Part shown: positions 1 to 6,640 of the stretch, piece by piece
Numbering within the stretch: position 1 is the first letter of the stretch
Layout: the number at the start of each line of letters is the position of its first letter
Assembly: GCA_964553035.1 (NCBI GenBank)
Contig: CAZKJH010000163.1
Coordinates: forward strand, 1-6,855
Source: JBBQIY01 sp964553035
Lineage (GTDB): Bacteria > Verrucomicrobiota > Kiritimatiellia > RFP12 > UBA3636
Direction of reading: 5' to 3'
Length of the DNA stretch: 6,855 nucleotides
The notes under the pieces: model-generated
Told to the model about the DNA's origin: nothing
The model's database searches: none
Seen by the model: the letters and a program-made list of their open reading frames with translations, nothing else
Translations under genes and position numbers: made by a program

Positions 1-3
1 TAG

Positions 4-24
4 GGCGGGCTCTCCGAGCACGCC
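4..24. repeat. Imperfect GC-rich hairpin, REP-like or remnant terminator stem
   Basis: Bases 4-12 (GGCGGGCTC) pair with 16-24 (GAGCACGCC) around a 3-base loop, with one G/A mismatch at 8/20. No T-run follows, so it is a poor intrinsic terminator as it stands. Its form (GGCGGGCTC, short loop, GAGC..GCC) resembles the dispersed palindromes found between genes in many environmental bacterial genomes. That resemblance is from general knowledge and copy number cannot be seen here. The upstream gene it might belong to lies outside the window. Confidence 0.35.
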
Positions 25-77
25 GCTTCAGAGAAGATTTGCCATAATTAGAATTACTTTTTTTTGACAATGGGGGG

Positions 78-106
78 TTGACAAATCTTGCGCCACGTCT
101 AATAAT
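78..106 (+). promoter_or_regulatory. Sigma70-type promoter for the DUF4838/TPR operon
   Basis: A perfect -35 box TTGACA at 78-83 is followed by exactly 17 bases and then AATAAT at 101-106, which matches the -10 consensus at five of six positions. Transcription would start near 113, leaving a leader of about 115 bases before the first gene. A second TTGACA at 64-69 lies 14 bases upstream but has no -10 box at proper spacing, so it may be a chance duplicate or part of an operator. Confidence 0.6.
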
Positions 107-139
107 AGTGGCCATACATTGTTTAGTGGCGATCAGACA

Positions 140-167
140 GTCCGCAAGGAGCGGACAATTTGTTTTT
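140..167 (+). terminator. Terminator-like hairpin in the 5' leader (possible attenuator)
   Basis: GTCCGC at 140-145 pairs perfectly with GCGGAC at 151-156 around the loop AAGGA, and the T-rich stretch AATTTGTTTTT follows at 157-167. The stem is short (6 bp) but GC-rich, and the layout is that of a weak intrinsic terminator. It lies between the predicted promoter and the first start codon, so if real it would act as an attenuator or leader structure. I see no leader peptide or known riboswitch fold around it, and the T-run is interrupted by a G. Confidence 0.35.
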
Positions 168-218
168 ATAATCCATAAAACGGCTTGAAAACGCGCCACT
201 CTTAAGCTATGAGAAATC

Positions 219-222
219 GGAG
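219..222 (+). promoter_or_regulatory. Ribosome binding site that decides the start of the first gene
   Basis: GGAG at 219-222 lies 7 bases before ATG 230 and 4 bases before ATG 227. The earlier in-frame ATG at 209 has no Shine-Dalgarno-like sequence in front of it. Translation therefore probably starts at 230 (or 227), which removes a short arginine-rich extension and leaves a normal signal peptide. Confidence 0.55.
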
Positions 223-229
223 ATTAATG

Positions 230-2680
230 ATGAACCAATGTTTTTTAAAGAAAAAACGGACAGTCCTTTTGGGTCTGTTTTGTGCAGCTTCTACTTTCGC
301 CGCCGAGCTTGTCAAGGATGGGCAATCCACTGCCGAGATCATTCTGAATCAGGATGCGCAAGCCAGTGTGAGGGTGGCTGCCGAACAGCTTCAGAAGTAC
401 GTCGAGAAGATGTCGGGCGCGAAGCTCGACATCGTCACCACCCCGACAGGGAAGTTTCAGACTCGCGTTTACGTAGGCGAGAGTGCCGCCACGAAGGCAC
501 TGGGGGTCACGCTTGATGACGTTAAACATGACGGCTTTAAAATCTGGACTAAAGGTAATGACGTGGTGGTGGCAGGGCATGACATCGACTGGTACACGGA
601 ATGCGGTTTTTCCAGCAAAACGCTAGATAATGTAGACCGCAGCGGTCTGTGGAACCAATTCACCGGTCATGAATGGCGGTCGCCCATGTTCATCCTGTCC
701 CGAGAGAAAATGGTTCGGAGCGGACCGCTGCTCGAGTTTCATCCACAAACTGGCAGCGGTACCCTCTACGGCATCTTTCATCTGCTCGAACAACAGGGCT
801 TCCGCTGGTATGCGGCCTTCCCGGCCCCGAACGAAGATCTCGGAAAAGTAATCCCCGTAAAGCAGAGTATCGTGATTCCCGAGCAGGAGACCACGTGCGA
901 ACCGGAATTCGCAATCAGAAACTTCGGCTACTATGTCGCCACACGCGAGGATGCGCTGTGGATCAAGTCCATGGGGGTCGGCATGGCCGAATTCGAGATT
1001 CCATGGCACTCCTCGGGGCGCATACTCGACCATCAGGAAGATCCCGAATTGGCCGGCAAGATTAACGGCAAACCCGATTTTCATGCTCCCAAGATGTCGA
1101 GTGATAAGTTTCGCACGACGTTCTTGGAATACTTGGACTGCGTGAATCGCTGGTATCCCAAAATGCTTCCTTTCGTCAGCTTCTGCCAGCCCGACGGCTG
1201 GAGCACGATTGATGACGAGGATAAGGCCAAGGGGTGGGATCGTATCGAAACGCGGGGCGCCGACGGGCGCTTCAGCGATTACAACTGGGATTTTGCCATG
1301 AACATGCGCGACCGGTATAACGCGAAATATCCCGGCAACACCCAGCGCAAGCTTGTTTATGCCTACGGCAATACGTCGCGCATTCCCGAATCGCTGGAGG
1401 AAATCCCGGACGATGTGACGATCTATTTCACCCATCACTCGGACAAGGTGCATATGAGCGACTACCGGATCAATGCTCAAGAATGGCTGGCCAAGGTGAA
1501 GGACATCCGACAGTTCGTGTTCTACGACTATTATTACGAACATACTCTCTACAAGGGCGTGCGTCCTCCCATGCCATACGTCTTCACCGAAAATCTCAAG
1601 AAAAATTTCGACTTTATGTATGACCATTGTAATGGCTGGCTGCTCGAGGGAATGGTCACTGAGTTTCGGGATGGGAGGGCCTACGGGTTCTACCGTCCGG
1701 CGATCAACCATCTGATGTTTTTCCTGCGTAACCGCCTGTCATGGAACCGCGATCTCGATCTCGAAAAGGAACTCGACGAGTACTGCACGCTCTTCTATGG
1801 ACCCGCTGCTGCTGAAATGCGTGAACTGCTCACGTTCTCCGAGGAGGTCTGGATGCGTAAGGCACCTCGTCTGGTCACGGCTTCGACCGGCTATATCAAG
1901 GAAGAGGACGTGCCGAAGTTTTTTGATTTGCTGGATCGCGCGAAGGCGAAAGCCGGCGACACGATTTACGGCCAGCGCATCGATATGCTGGCTCAGGAAA
2001 TGGCTCCGTTGAAGACGGTTTTCGAGGGCCTCAGTCGGCGGGGACCTCAGCTTCGTGCGTTCTCGTTTACCGACGAACAGTCGCCGCAAGTTGATGGGGA
2101 TTTGACCAAGCCCTTTTGGTGGTATCAGAACCTGATAAATCCCCGCTATACCTTCTATCCGCTGAAAGACATGTTTACGGGTGAGACGCCGAAACACATC
2201 TCGACTGGCGTTTCATTCCGGTACACGGATGGAGCGCTCTTCATTGCTATTGACTGTCAGGAGCCCAAAATGGATACGATTCAGGCGCGTTGCGAAGAAA
2301 ACGAAAATCCCGATATCTGGTCTGGCGATTTCGTGGAAATCCGGCTGGAGACTCCGAACGGTCGCCAGCCGCTGATTGTCGTGAATCCCAATGGGGCCGT
2401 CCTTGACAGCGATCCCACGATGCCCAATACGGAAGACTTACCCTCGTTCTACAAGGTCACGGACTGCGCGGTGCGCAAGCTCGCGGATCGATGGACCGTC
2501 GAGATCCGGATCGATGCGAACTCACTTGAAGCGACGATGCCCACGGAGTCCTTCCCTTGGGGTATCCAGATCTCGCGACAGCGCTTGGCCGGCAATACAC
2601 CCGAATTCTACCAACTGTCGCCTACCGGTAAGGCGTTTAATGCGGCTTTCGAATTGATGGCCAATTTATTTGTTCGGTAG
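230..2680 (+). CDS. Secreted DUF4838 protein with C-terminal CBM9-like domain
   Basis: Probable exported glycan-active protein of 816 residues. Residues 1-25 form a signal peptide: a KKKR n-region, a hydrophobic stretch TVLLGLFCAAS, and cleavage near FAA-E. Residues about 28-220 look like the alpha-glucuronidase N-terminal-like domain, including the characteristic block GTLYGIFHLLEQQGFRWY near 177-194. Residues about 222-600 are the DUF4838 core, with the aromatic stretch VFYDYYYEHTLYKG near 430 and NRLSWNRDLDLEKELDEYC later. Residues about 611-816 resemble a CBM9-like beta-sandwich (DGDLTKPFWW, DFVEIRL, WTVEIRI, WGIQISR). Family knowledge links this architecture to polysaccharide-degradation loci, but no reaction is established for DUF4838 and I cannot name a catalytic residue. 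The Cys cluster of the second DUF4838 gene in this window is absent. The frame is open throughout and ends in TAG. In-frame ATGs at 209 and 227 are alternative starts. Domain calls are by eye. Confidence 0.88.
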   Translation: MNQCFLKKKRTVLLGLFCAASTFAAELVKDGQSTAEIILNQDAQASVRVAAEQLQKYVEKMSGAKLDIVTTPTGKFQTRVYVGESAATKALGVTLDDVKHDGFKIWTKGNDVVVAGHDIDWYTECGFSSKTLDNVDRSGLWNQFTGHEWRSPMFILSREKMVRSGPLLEFHPQTGSGTLYGIFHLLEQQGFRWYAAFPAPNEDLGKVIPVKQSIVIPEQETTCEPEFAIRNFGYYVATREDALWIKSMGVGMAEFEIPWHSSGRILDHQEDPELAGKINGKPDFHAPKMSSDKFRTTFLEYLDCVNRWYPKMLPFVSFCQPDGWSTIDDEDKAKGWDRIETRGADGRFSDYNWDFAMNMRDRYNAKYPGNTQRKLVYAYGNTSRIPESLEEIPDDVTIYFTHHSDKVHMSDYRINAQEWLAKVKDIRQFVFYDYYYEHTLYKGVRPPMPYVFTENLKKNFDFMYDHCNGWLLEGMVTEFRDGRAYGFYRPAINHLMFFLRNRLSWNRDLDLEKELDEYCTLFYGPAAAEMRELLTFSEEVWMRKAPRLVTASTGYIKEEDVPKFFDLLDRAKAKAGDTIYGQRIDMLAQEMAPLKTVFEGLSRRGPQLRAFSFTDEQSPQVDGDLTKPFWWYQNLINPRYTFYPLKDMFTGETPKHISTGVSFRYTDGALFIAIDCQEPKMDTIQARCEENENPDIWSGDFVEIRLETPNGRQPLIVVNPNGAVLDSDPTMPNTEDLPSFYKVTDCAVRKLADRWTVEIRIDANSLEATMPTESFPWGIQISRQRLAGNTPEFYQLSPTGKAFNAAFELMANLFVR

Positions 2681-2693
2681 TTAAAAAAATAGT

Positions 2694-2699
2694 GGAGGA
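2694..2699 (+). promoter_or_regulatory. Strong ribosome binding site of the TPR-like gene
   Basis: GGAGGA lies 8 bases before ATG 2708. Together with the 27-base gap to the preceding stop codon and the lack of a terminator between the genes, it supports translation from one mRNA with the DUF4838 gene. Confidence 0.6.
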
Positions 2700-2707
2700 A
2701 GCATATA

Positions 2708-3607
2708 ATGAATCGAATTTTATTTCTCGTTTTAACTCTGGCGTTTGCGACGCACAGCGGCGCGGCCACTGCGAGTTTCCCCGAAGATTTTCAGGAGGCC
2801 ATGCGGTTGGTCGGCACGCCGGGAAAAATGGCTGAAGCGGAGGCCATCTTTTTGGAGCTGGCAGGCCGCCCGAGCCGCAAGCCGCAGGGCTCCGACGCAG
2901 CTCTGGAGCAGGCATCCTTGTGCGCGGTGCGGCGTAATGATTTCGAGGAGGCAGGGAAGCGCGCCGATCAGATCCGCGAGGAACCGCTGCAAACCCTTTG
3001 CCGGATGCGAATCTTGGACGCGCAGCGGCGCTGGAAGGATGTCGTGAGTGCCGCGGGCGGTCAGGATCTGGCAACCTGGGCCGAACGGCTGATCTACGAT
3101 GCGGCCATGTGCCGAGGGCGGGCATACGCCATGCTGGGTGATCTCGCCGCCGAAAAAGATTTTCTGCTGGCGCGAACCTTCACCATCGAGGCTAGTCAAC
3201 TGGCACTCGCCAATCTGGCTCTGGGGAATTTCTACCGAGATCAGGCGAAGGATGACGATCAGGCGCTTGCGGCTTACAAGACGGTGGCCGACTCATCGGT
3301 TGTGGGAGCTGCGAAGTACGACAGTGTGATTGCATGTGCGCAGTTGCTGGCGAAGCAAGGGAAGGAAAAGGAGGCCATTGGACTCCTTGACAGTCTCGAG
3401 ACGAAGACCATGACCGTCGACTGGCGGTGCCGGATACATCAGGCGTACGGCGACGTGTATGTAGCACTCAAGCGTCCCGATGATGCCCAGGCTGCTTACC
3501 GGCATGCCCTAGCGGTACCGGATATATCGGCCTATATGGTGAAGGTGATTGAGGCGCGGCTGGGGGAACTGGTGCCACAAACCGCCGTGAGCCCCACAAA
3601 AAAATAA
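2708..3607 (+). CDS. Exported TPR-like helical repeat protein
   Basis: Protein of 299 residues. Residues 1-22 are a signal peptide (hydrophobic ILFLVLTLAFA, small residues GAATA at the cleavage region). The rest is almost wholly helical, with TPR-type helix pairs: about 161-195 (LALANLALGNFYRDQA..DDQALAAYKTVA), 203-232 (KEKEAIGLLDSLE) and 239-272 (YGDVYVALKRPDDAQAAYRHALA), the last being the most canonical. Earlier repeats near 28-52 and 65-90 are weaker. TPRs bind other proteins, so a scaffold or accessory role in the envelope is likely, but no partner is known. It probably shares an operon with the preceding DUF4838 gene and sits between two DUF4838 genes. The protein ends in KK followed by TAA, and a foreign-looking beta-helix tail continues in the same frame right after that stop. 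This raises the question whether its present 3' end is original. Confidence 0.8.
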   Translation: MNRILFLVLTLAFATHSGAATASFPEDFQEAMRLVGTPGKMAEAEAIFLELAGRPSRKPQGSDAALEQASLCAVRRNDFEEAGKRADQIREEPLQTLCRMRILDAQRRWKDVVSAAGGQDLATWAERLIYDAAMCRGRAYAMLGDLAAEKDFLLARTFTIEASQLALANLALGNFYRDQAKDDDQALAAYKTVADSSVVGAAKYDSVIACAQLLAKQGKEKEAIGLLDSLETKTMTVDWRCRIHQAYGDVYVALKRPDDAQAAYRHALAVPDISAYMVKVIEARLGELVPQTAVSPTKK

Positions 3608-3739
3608 GTGAACATCCAAAAGAAGGGGTTGTCCAATGAAACATTGGAAGGCAATCCACGCATTGATAAGTTCGTCGGCACGGTGGACATGGGCTGTTAC
3701 GAACGCATCGCTCAGGGTACGACTATTCTTATCCGCTAA
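3608..3739 (+). pseudogene. Remnant: C-terminal tail of a right-handed beta-helix surface protein
   Basis: From GTG 3608 to TAA 3737-3739 the frame reads 43 residues that include LEGNPRIDKFVGTVDMGCYE. The pattern G-N-P-R-I-D...V-D-M-G-C-Y-E is the familiar end of right-handed parallel beta-helix or choice-of-anchor surface proteins, which normally close with (D)GNPRI...VDIGAYE and a short tail. Only this end is present. It directly abuts the stop codon of the TPR-like gene in the same frame, with no ribosome binding site at a useful distance, so it is unlikely to be an independent gene. Most likely it is what a deletion left of a much larger beta-helix gene. A 7-bp hairpin (3632-3638 with 3642-3648, loop AAA) lies inside it but has no T-run. 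The remnant call rests on motif recognition, not on a search. Confidence 0.6.
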
Positions 3740-3764
3740 GGAATAACTACGCAAAAGCACGACC

Positions 3765-3995
3765 ATGTATAAACCATTCTTTCTGTTCGTTCTATGCGTC
3801 TTGATGGTGCTTCCTTCTGCCAAGGCGGAGCTTAACCTCGCCGATAGCGGCACGAGCAATTACCAGATCGTGATTCCTGACAAAGGAGAGTCCGCGATTG
3901 TCGAACAGTGGCTTTTGATGACCGCGAAATTGATGGAGGCAGCCTTCGAGAAGAATGGATTTGAGATCGATGTCGTTAAGGAAAGCGCAAAATAG
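3765..3995 (+). CDS. 5' fragment of the second DUF4838 gene (signal peptide and domain start)
   Basis: This 76-residue piece carries the signal peptide (cleavage at AKA-E, residues 19-22) and the first strand and helix of the N-terminal domain, including YQIVIPDKGESAIVEQW, comparable to the start of the intact gene at 230. It stops at TAG right after KESAK. On its own it would be a short exported peptide with no complete domain, so it should be read as part of the interrupted gene. Confidence 0.5.
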   Translation: MYKPFFLFVLCVLMVLPSAKAELNLADSGTSNYQIVIPDKGESAIVEQWLLMTAKLMEAAFEKNGFEIDVVKESAK

Positions 3996-4328
3996 GTGGA
4001 CAAGCCCGGTATCTACCTCGGCGCGACCGAATTCGCCAGACGGAGTGGGGTTACGGTCGATCTGAGCGAATTCTGGGCCTATCGTGTCAAGGCCGTAGGC
4101 CGCGACCTCGTCATTTACGGCAATGACAAACAGGATCCGATCAAGACTATCCGGGGACTTAAAACGCCGTTGGCCATGCTGGGGACGGTGAAGGGGGCTT
4201 GCGATTTCTTGCGCGAATACGCTGGTGTCCGCTTCCTGTTTGTGAACATGACCCAGAGCCAATACGCCACGCAGGGCGACGGACTGGGTATGTTCAACGA
4301 GGACGGCTCTCTCAAGATCGACACGTGA
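3996..4328 (+). CDS. Middle fragment of the second DUF4838 gene between the two stops
   Basis: Immediately after the TAG, a GTG opens 110 codons (DKPGIYLGATEFARRSG...) that continue the N-terminal domain; a chain reading 'xGxYLGxTxxAR' is what follows at this place in related proteins. An AAGGA at 3978-3982 lies 13 bases before the GTG, too far for efficient initiation, and there is no signal peptide. Independent translation is therefore doubtful. The fragment contains the block LGTVKGACDFLREYAGVRFLF that corresponds to GTLYGIFHLLEQQGFRWY in the intact paralogue. Confidence 0.4.
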   Translation: MDKPGIYLGATEFARRSGVTVDLSEFWAYRVKAVGRDLVIYGNDKQDPIKTIRGLKTPLAMLGTVKGACDFLREYAGVRFLFVNMTQSQYATQGDGLGMFNEDGSLKIDT

Positions 4329-4340
4329 AGTGTTGCTTTT

Positions 4341-6455
4341 ATGCCAGTGCAGAAAATTGCGGCGCCGGCTGATATCGATCTCAAAAAGACGCCGATGATG
4401 CGTGCTAACTACGACAACGAGTACGAGACGTTTTATTATATTGCCAATAATTTCTTTCCTCCCTTGAGTTTCGTCGAGGGATCCGAGATCCTCTGGGGGG
4501 AGGTTCTCTTGGCGGAAAAATATGCCAAGAGCAACCCAGAGTATTTCGCTCTGCTCCCAGATGGGAAACGTTCCTGTGAGGTCCCAATACCGAGTCGTAT
4601 CCGGGCTGTTTCTTACTGCGTTGCGAACAAGGGTGTCCAGGACTTGATGTTTGAGGCGGCGGAGAAACTGATCAAAAGCGGCGAACAAACGATTGCGATT
4701 GGTACTCAGGATGGGTTTGCGCTGTGCCACTGCAACTGCGAGGACTGCAACACGCTTTTCGGAAGCAAGGCGGAGAACTTTAGTCAAGTTCTCGCGAGGG
4801 GCAAGTCTGGCAAACTCTGGCAAGGGTTTTTCAATATTACCGAGCGTATCCGCCAAAAATATCCGGACGTGAGAATCGTCCTGCTCAATTACCAGGACAC
4901 CCCGATTTCTGTCGATATCATTCAGCGGTTTCCTGAGAACGTGATCCCACGTATTCAATTCGGATCTCAGATAGACTTTGATAAGCTGGGAGGCGTTGAA
5001 TTCCCGACCGGTGTCTGCGGTTTTGAGGAGACGTTTACCGGATTCGGTCAAGCGGGACCTTACCTGCCGGAACGAACGCCTAAGCACATGGCGGAGTTTG
5101 TCCGAACCCTAGAGCGTAACAAAGTCAAGTGGTCTGCGCGAGACGGCTCAATTGGTGCCGTACGCGGCATGCAGGCTCCGGCTTACTACGTCTACGGGCG
5201 CATGTTGGATGATCCTTCGGCCGACTGGGAGGCAATTCAGAGGGAGTTTTGCGAGGCTGCCTTCGGTATTGCCGCAAAACCAATGAACACGTTTTTTGAT
5301 CTCTTGCACACGCAGATTGCAATTTATTCTGATTTCTTCGGCGTTTACATGCCTGGATGGAGTCGGGAATATTCCCGCTCCAAATACCATGACAGCAAGT
5401 GGCACGTGATGAGCATGTATCCCCCCGAATATTGCGCTGATGCGGACGCATTGTTGACATCAGCGGAGAAGGCCGCGCAGGATCCGGACGTGAAGGCGAG
5501 GCTTCATCTTATCCGGATCGAATTCGATTACATTCGCAAGATGGCCGAGATCTTCTTCCGTCAGAATGCGTGGACTCTGAATCCCTCTCAGACGACACTG
5601 AATCCGCTCATCGATGCGATTGATGATTGGCACACGGATCTTAAAAACCTCGCCGGAGGCGACAATAAAAATGCTTTCCAGCCCTTGAGCGATTGGCCAG
5701 AGATGCGCCCATTCAACGGTCATCATTACACGCATGCCGCATTGGAAAGCAGTGGATACCAACAGCAATGGAAATACACGTGTCTCAATTGGGACATCGC
5801 GGCAATCCGCGATGGAATTCTCGACAAACCGAGGGAAATGAAAGTTGCGGAGGTCGACTCCGTGCCTGGAATTGACGCAACAATCTGGGATGGCGTACCG
5901 GAGGCGAGTCTCAAGGATCGCGGTGGCATGCCGTTCACCAACGTCAAGACGACTCTGAAAGTTCTCCGTGATAAAGAGGCCTTTTATGTCCTCGTCACCA
6001 GTCTGTCCCCGTCGAAGCACCCGGAGGACATCTTGAAGACGATGCCGGACGGAGACATCTTCACGGATGAATACGTTGAGCTGGGCATTGCCCCGCCGAA
6101 CTCCGACGGAAAGGTCTACCGCATCGCCGCCAATCCCGCTGAAGGCTCTCGTTTTGACTCAGTTCTAACGCCTACTGAAAAAACTCGCATGAGCGAAGAT
6201 AAATCCTGGAATGGATCATGGGAGTTTGCCTTCGAGGTCACGCTGGAGAAGAGCCGCTGGAACCTCGCTTCAAGAGTCTGGACGGCCTGGTTCAGAATCC
6301 CTTTTTCTGATTTTGCCGCCGAGGCTCCGCTGGCAGGCCAACACTGGGGTTTCAACGTTGGCCGAGTCCGCTGGGATCGCGGACAGCATTACATGATCTG
6401 GAAAGACGGCAAAAGTGCGATGGATGATGAAGCGCTGGGCAAACTTGTTTTCTGA
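4341..6455 (+). CDS. Long 3' part of the second DUF4838 gene (core plus CBM9-like domain)
   Basis: This is the longest uninterrupted piece of the second DUF4838 gene, up to 704 residues if ATG 4341 were used. It begins with the linker strand APADIDLKKTPMMRANYDN, then the DUF4838 core. That core holds the cluster C-x-C-x-C-x-x-C encoded at 4725-4748 and the conserved helix block DWEAIQREFCEAAFGIAAKPM. The CBM9-like domain starts near nucleotide 5838 (IWDGVPE, DEYVELGIAPP, WEFAFEVTL, WTAWFRIPF, WGFNVGRVRW). The cysteines could hold a metal, but that is inference. No good ribosome binding site precedes 4341 or the ATGs at 4395/4398, and a protein starting here would lack the signal peptide. It would then stay in the cytoplasm, unlike its relatives. 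I therefore consider it the remainder of the interrupted gene rather than a separate functional gene. Confidence 0.6.
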   Translation: MPVQKIAAPADIDLKKTPMMRANYDNEYETFYYIANNFFPPLSFVEGSEILWGEVLLAEKYAKSNPEYFALLPDGKRSCEVPIPSRIRAVSYCVANKGVQDLMFEAAEKLIKSGEQTIAIGTQDGFALCHCNCEDCNTLFGSKAENFSQVLARGKSGKLWQGFFNITERIRQKYPDVRIVLLNYQDTPISVDIIQRFPENVIPRIQFGSQIDFDKLGGVEFPTGVCGFEETFTGFGQAGPYLPERTPKHMAEFVRTLERNKVKWSARDGSIGAVRGMQAPAYYVYGRMLDDPSADWEAIQREFCEAAFGIAAKPMNTFFDLLHTQIAIYSDFFGVYMPGWSREYSRSKYHDSKWHVMSMYPPEYCADADALLTSAEKAAQDPDVKARLHLIRIEFDYIRKMAEIFFRQNAWTLNPSQTTLNPLIDAIDDWHTDLKNLAGGDNKNAFQPLSDWPEMRPFNGHHYTHAALESSGYQQQWKYTCLNWDIAAIRDGILDKPREMKVAEVDSVPGIDATIWDGVPEASLKDRGGMPFTNVKTTLKVLRDKEAFYVLVTSLSPSKHPEDILKTMPDGDIFTDEYVELGIAPPNSDGKVYRIAANPAEGSRFDSVLTPTEKTRMSEDKSWNGSWEFAFEVTLEKSRWNLASRVWTAWFRIPFSDFAAEAPLAGQHWGFNVGRVRWDRGQHYMIWKDGKSAMDDEALGKLVF

Positions 6456-6481
6456 ACGGGAGAGAAGGACTGAGGAGTGGG

Positions 6482-6550
6482 GGGGAATTTTCTCATGCGG
6501 AGACGCGGAGGCCTAGAGCTTAGGTTCTGGGGAATTTTACCGGAAAGAAC
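6482..6550. repeat. Short repeats in the gap before the esterase gene
   Basis: The 10-base word GGGGAATTTT occurs at 6482-6491 and again at 6529-6538. Between the copies are two tandem GCGGAG units (6497-6502, 6505-6510), a sequence type reminiscent of the dispersed 'CGCGGAGA' intergenic repeats seen in many environmental genomes, and a small inverted repeat CCTA/TAGG (6512-6515, 6521-6524). TTCTGG at 6525-6530 can pair with CCGGAA at 6540-6545 (one G-U pair), but no T-run follows. The block looks like a decayed intergenic repeat rather than a terminator. No gene is visible in 6456-6640. Confidence 0.35.
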
Positions 6551-6580
6551 AGAGTGCGCAAAGAGCTTACCTTTAAAGAG

Positions 6581-6609
6581 TTGAAACATGAAGTACGAAT
6601 TTAAATTAT
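6581..6609 (+). promoter_or_regulatory. Weak candidate promoter for the esterase gene
   Basis: TTGAAA at 6581-6586 (five of six matches to the -35 box) is followed 17 bases later by AATTAT at 6604-6609 (four of six to the -10 box) in an AT-rich stretch. Transcription would start near 6616, only about 25 bases before ATG 6641. The AT-richness makes chance matches likely. Confidence 0.3.
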
Positions 6610-6640
6610 AGGTAAGAAAAAATAACATAAGGAAGCAACG

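Larger units (their letters stand above)
3765..6455 (+). pseudogene. Second DUF4838/CBM9-like gene, interrupted by two in-frame stop codons
   Basis: Reading one frame from ATG 3765 gives 897 codons ending in TGA 6453-6455, with only two interruptions: TAG at codon 77 (3993-3995) and TGA at codon 188 (4326-4328). Protein-family sequence continues smoothly across both. Codons 1-21 are a signal peptide (FFLFVLCVLMVLPSAKA, cleavage before E22). The N-terminal domain spans both stops, with the block LGTVKGACDFLREYAGVRFLF between them. The DUF4838 core follows, with a cysteine cluster at codons 321, 323, 325 and 328. A CBM9-like domain spans about 692-896. An in-frame TAA at 3744-3746 precludes an earlier start, and no Shine-Dalgarno sequence lies close to ATG 3765. 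No frameshift is present, so the damage is two point mutations, an assembly or sequencing error, or recoding. TAG and TGA also serve as normal terminal stops in this window, which argues against general codon reassignment. A single-base change from a Gln, Lys, Arg or Trp codon would suffice at each site. Confidence 0.72.

Noticed and set aside
209..229. ATG 209 as the start of the first gene.
   Set aside because: No Shine-Dalgarno sequence precedes it, whereas GGAG at 219-222 is properly placed for ATG 230 or 227, and the signal peptide is more typical from there.
623..1711. A 362-codon open frame on the minus strand opposite the first DUF4838 gene.
   Set aside because: Low-complexity, unfamiliar translation fully inside a well-supported + strand gene; an antisense shadow.
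3725..3744. Hairpin ATTCTTA/TAAGGAAT around the end of the beta-helix remnant as a terminator.
   Set aside because: AT-rich, bulged stem without a following T-run.
3993..4328. General reassignment of TAG or TGA to an amino acid.
   Set aside because: TAG ends the first DUF4838 gene (2678) and TGA ends the second (6453) at the expected places, and the intact genes contain neither codon internally.
3792..5087. A long open frame of 431 codons on the minus strand opposite the second DUF4838 gene.
   Set aside because: It has no recognisable domain, no signal at its start and overlaps a strand whose translation shows clear family blocks. It is a by-product of codon bias on the + strand.
6525..6545. 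Hairpin TTCTGG/CCGGAA as terminator of the second DUF4838 gene.
   Set aside because: The stem is short with a G-U pair and a 9-base loop, and no T-run follows.
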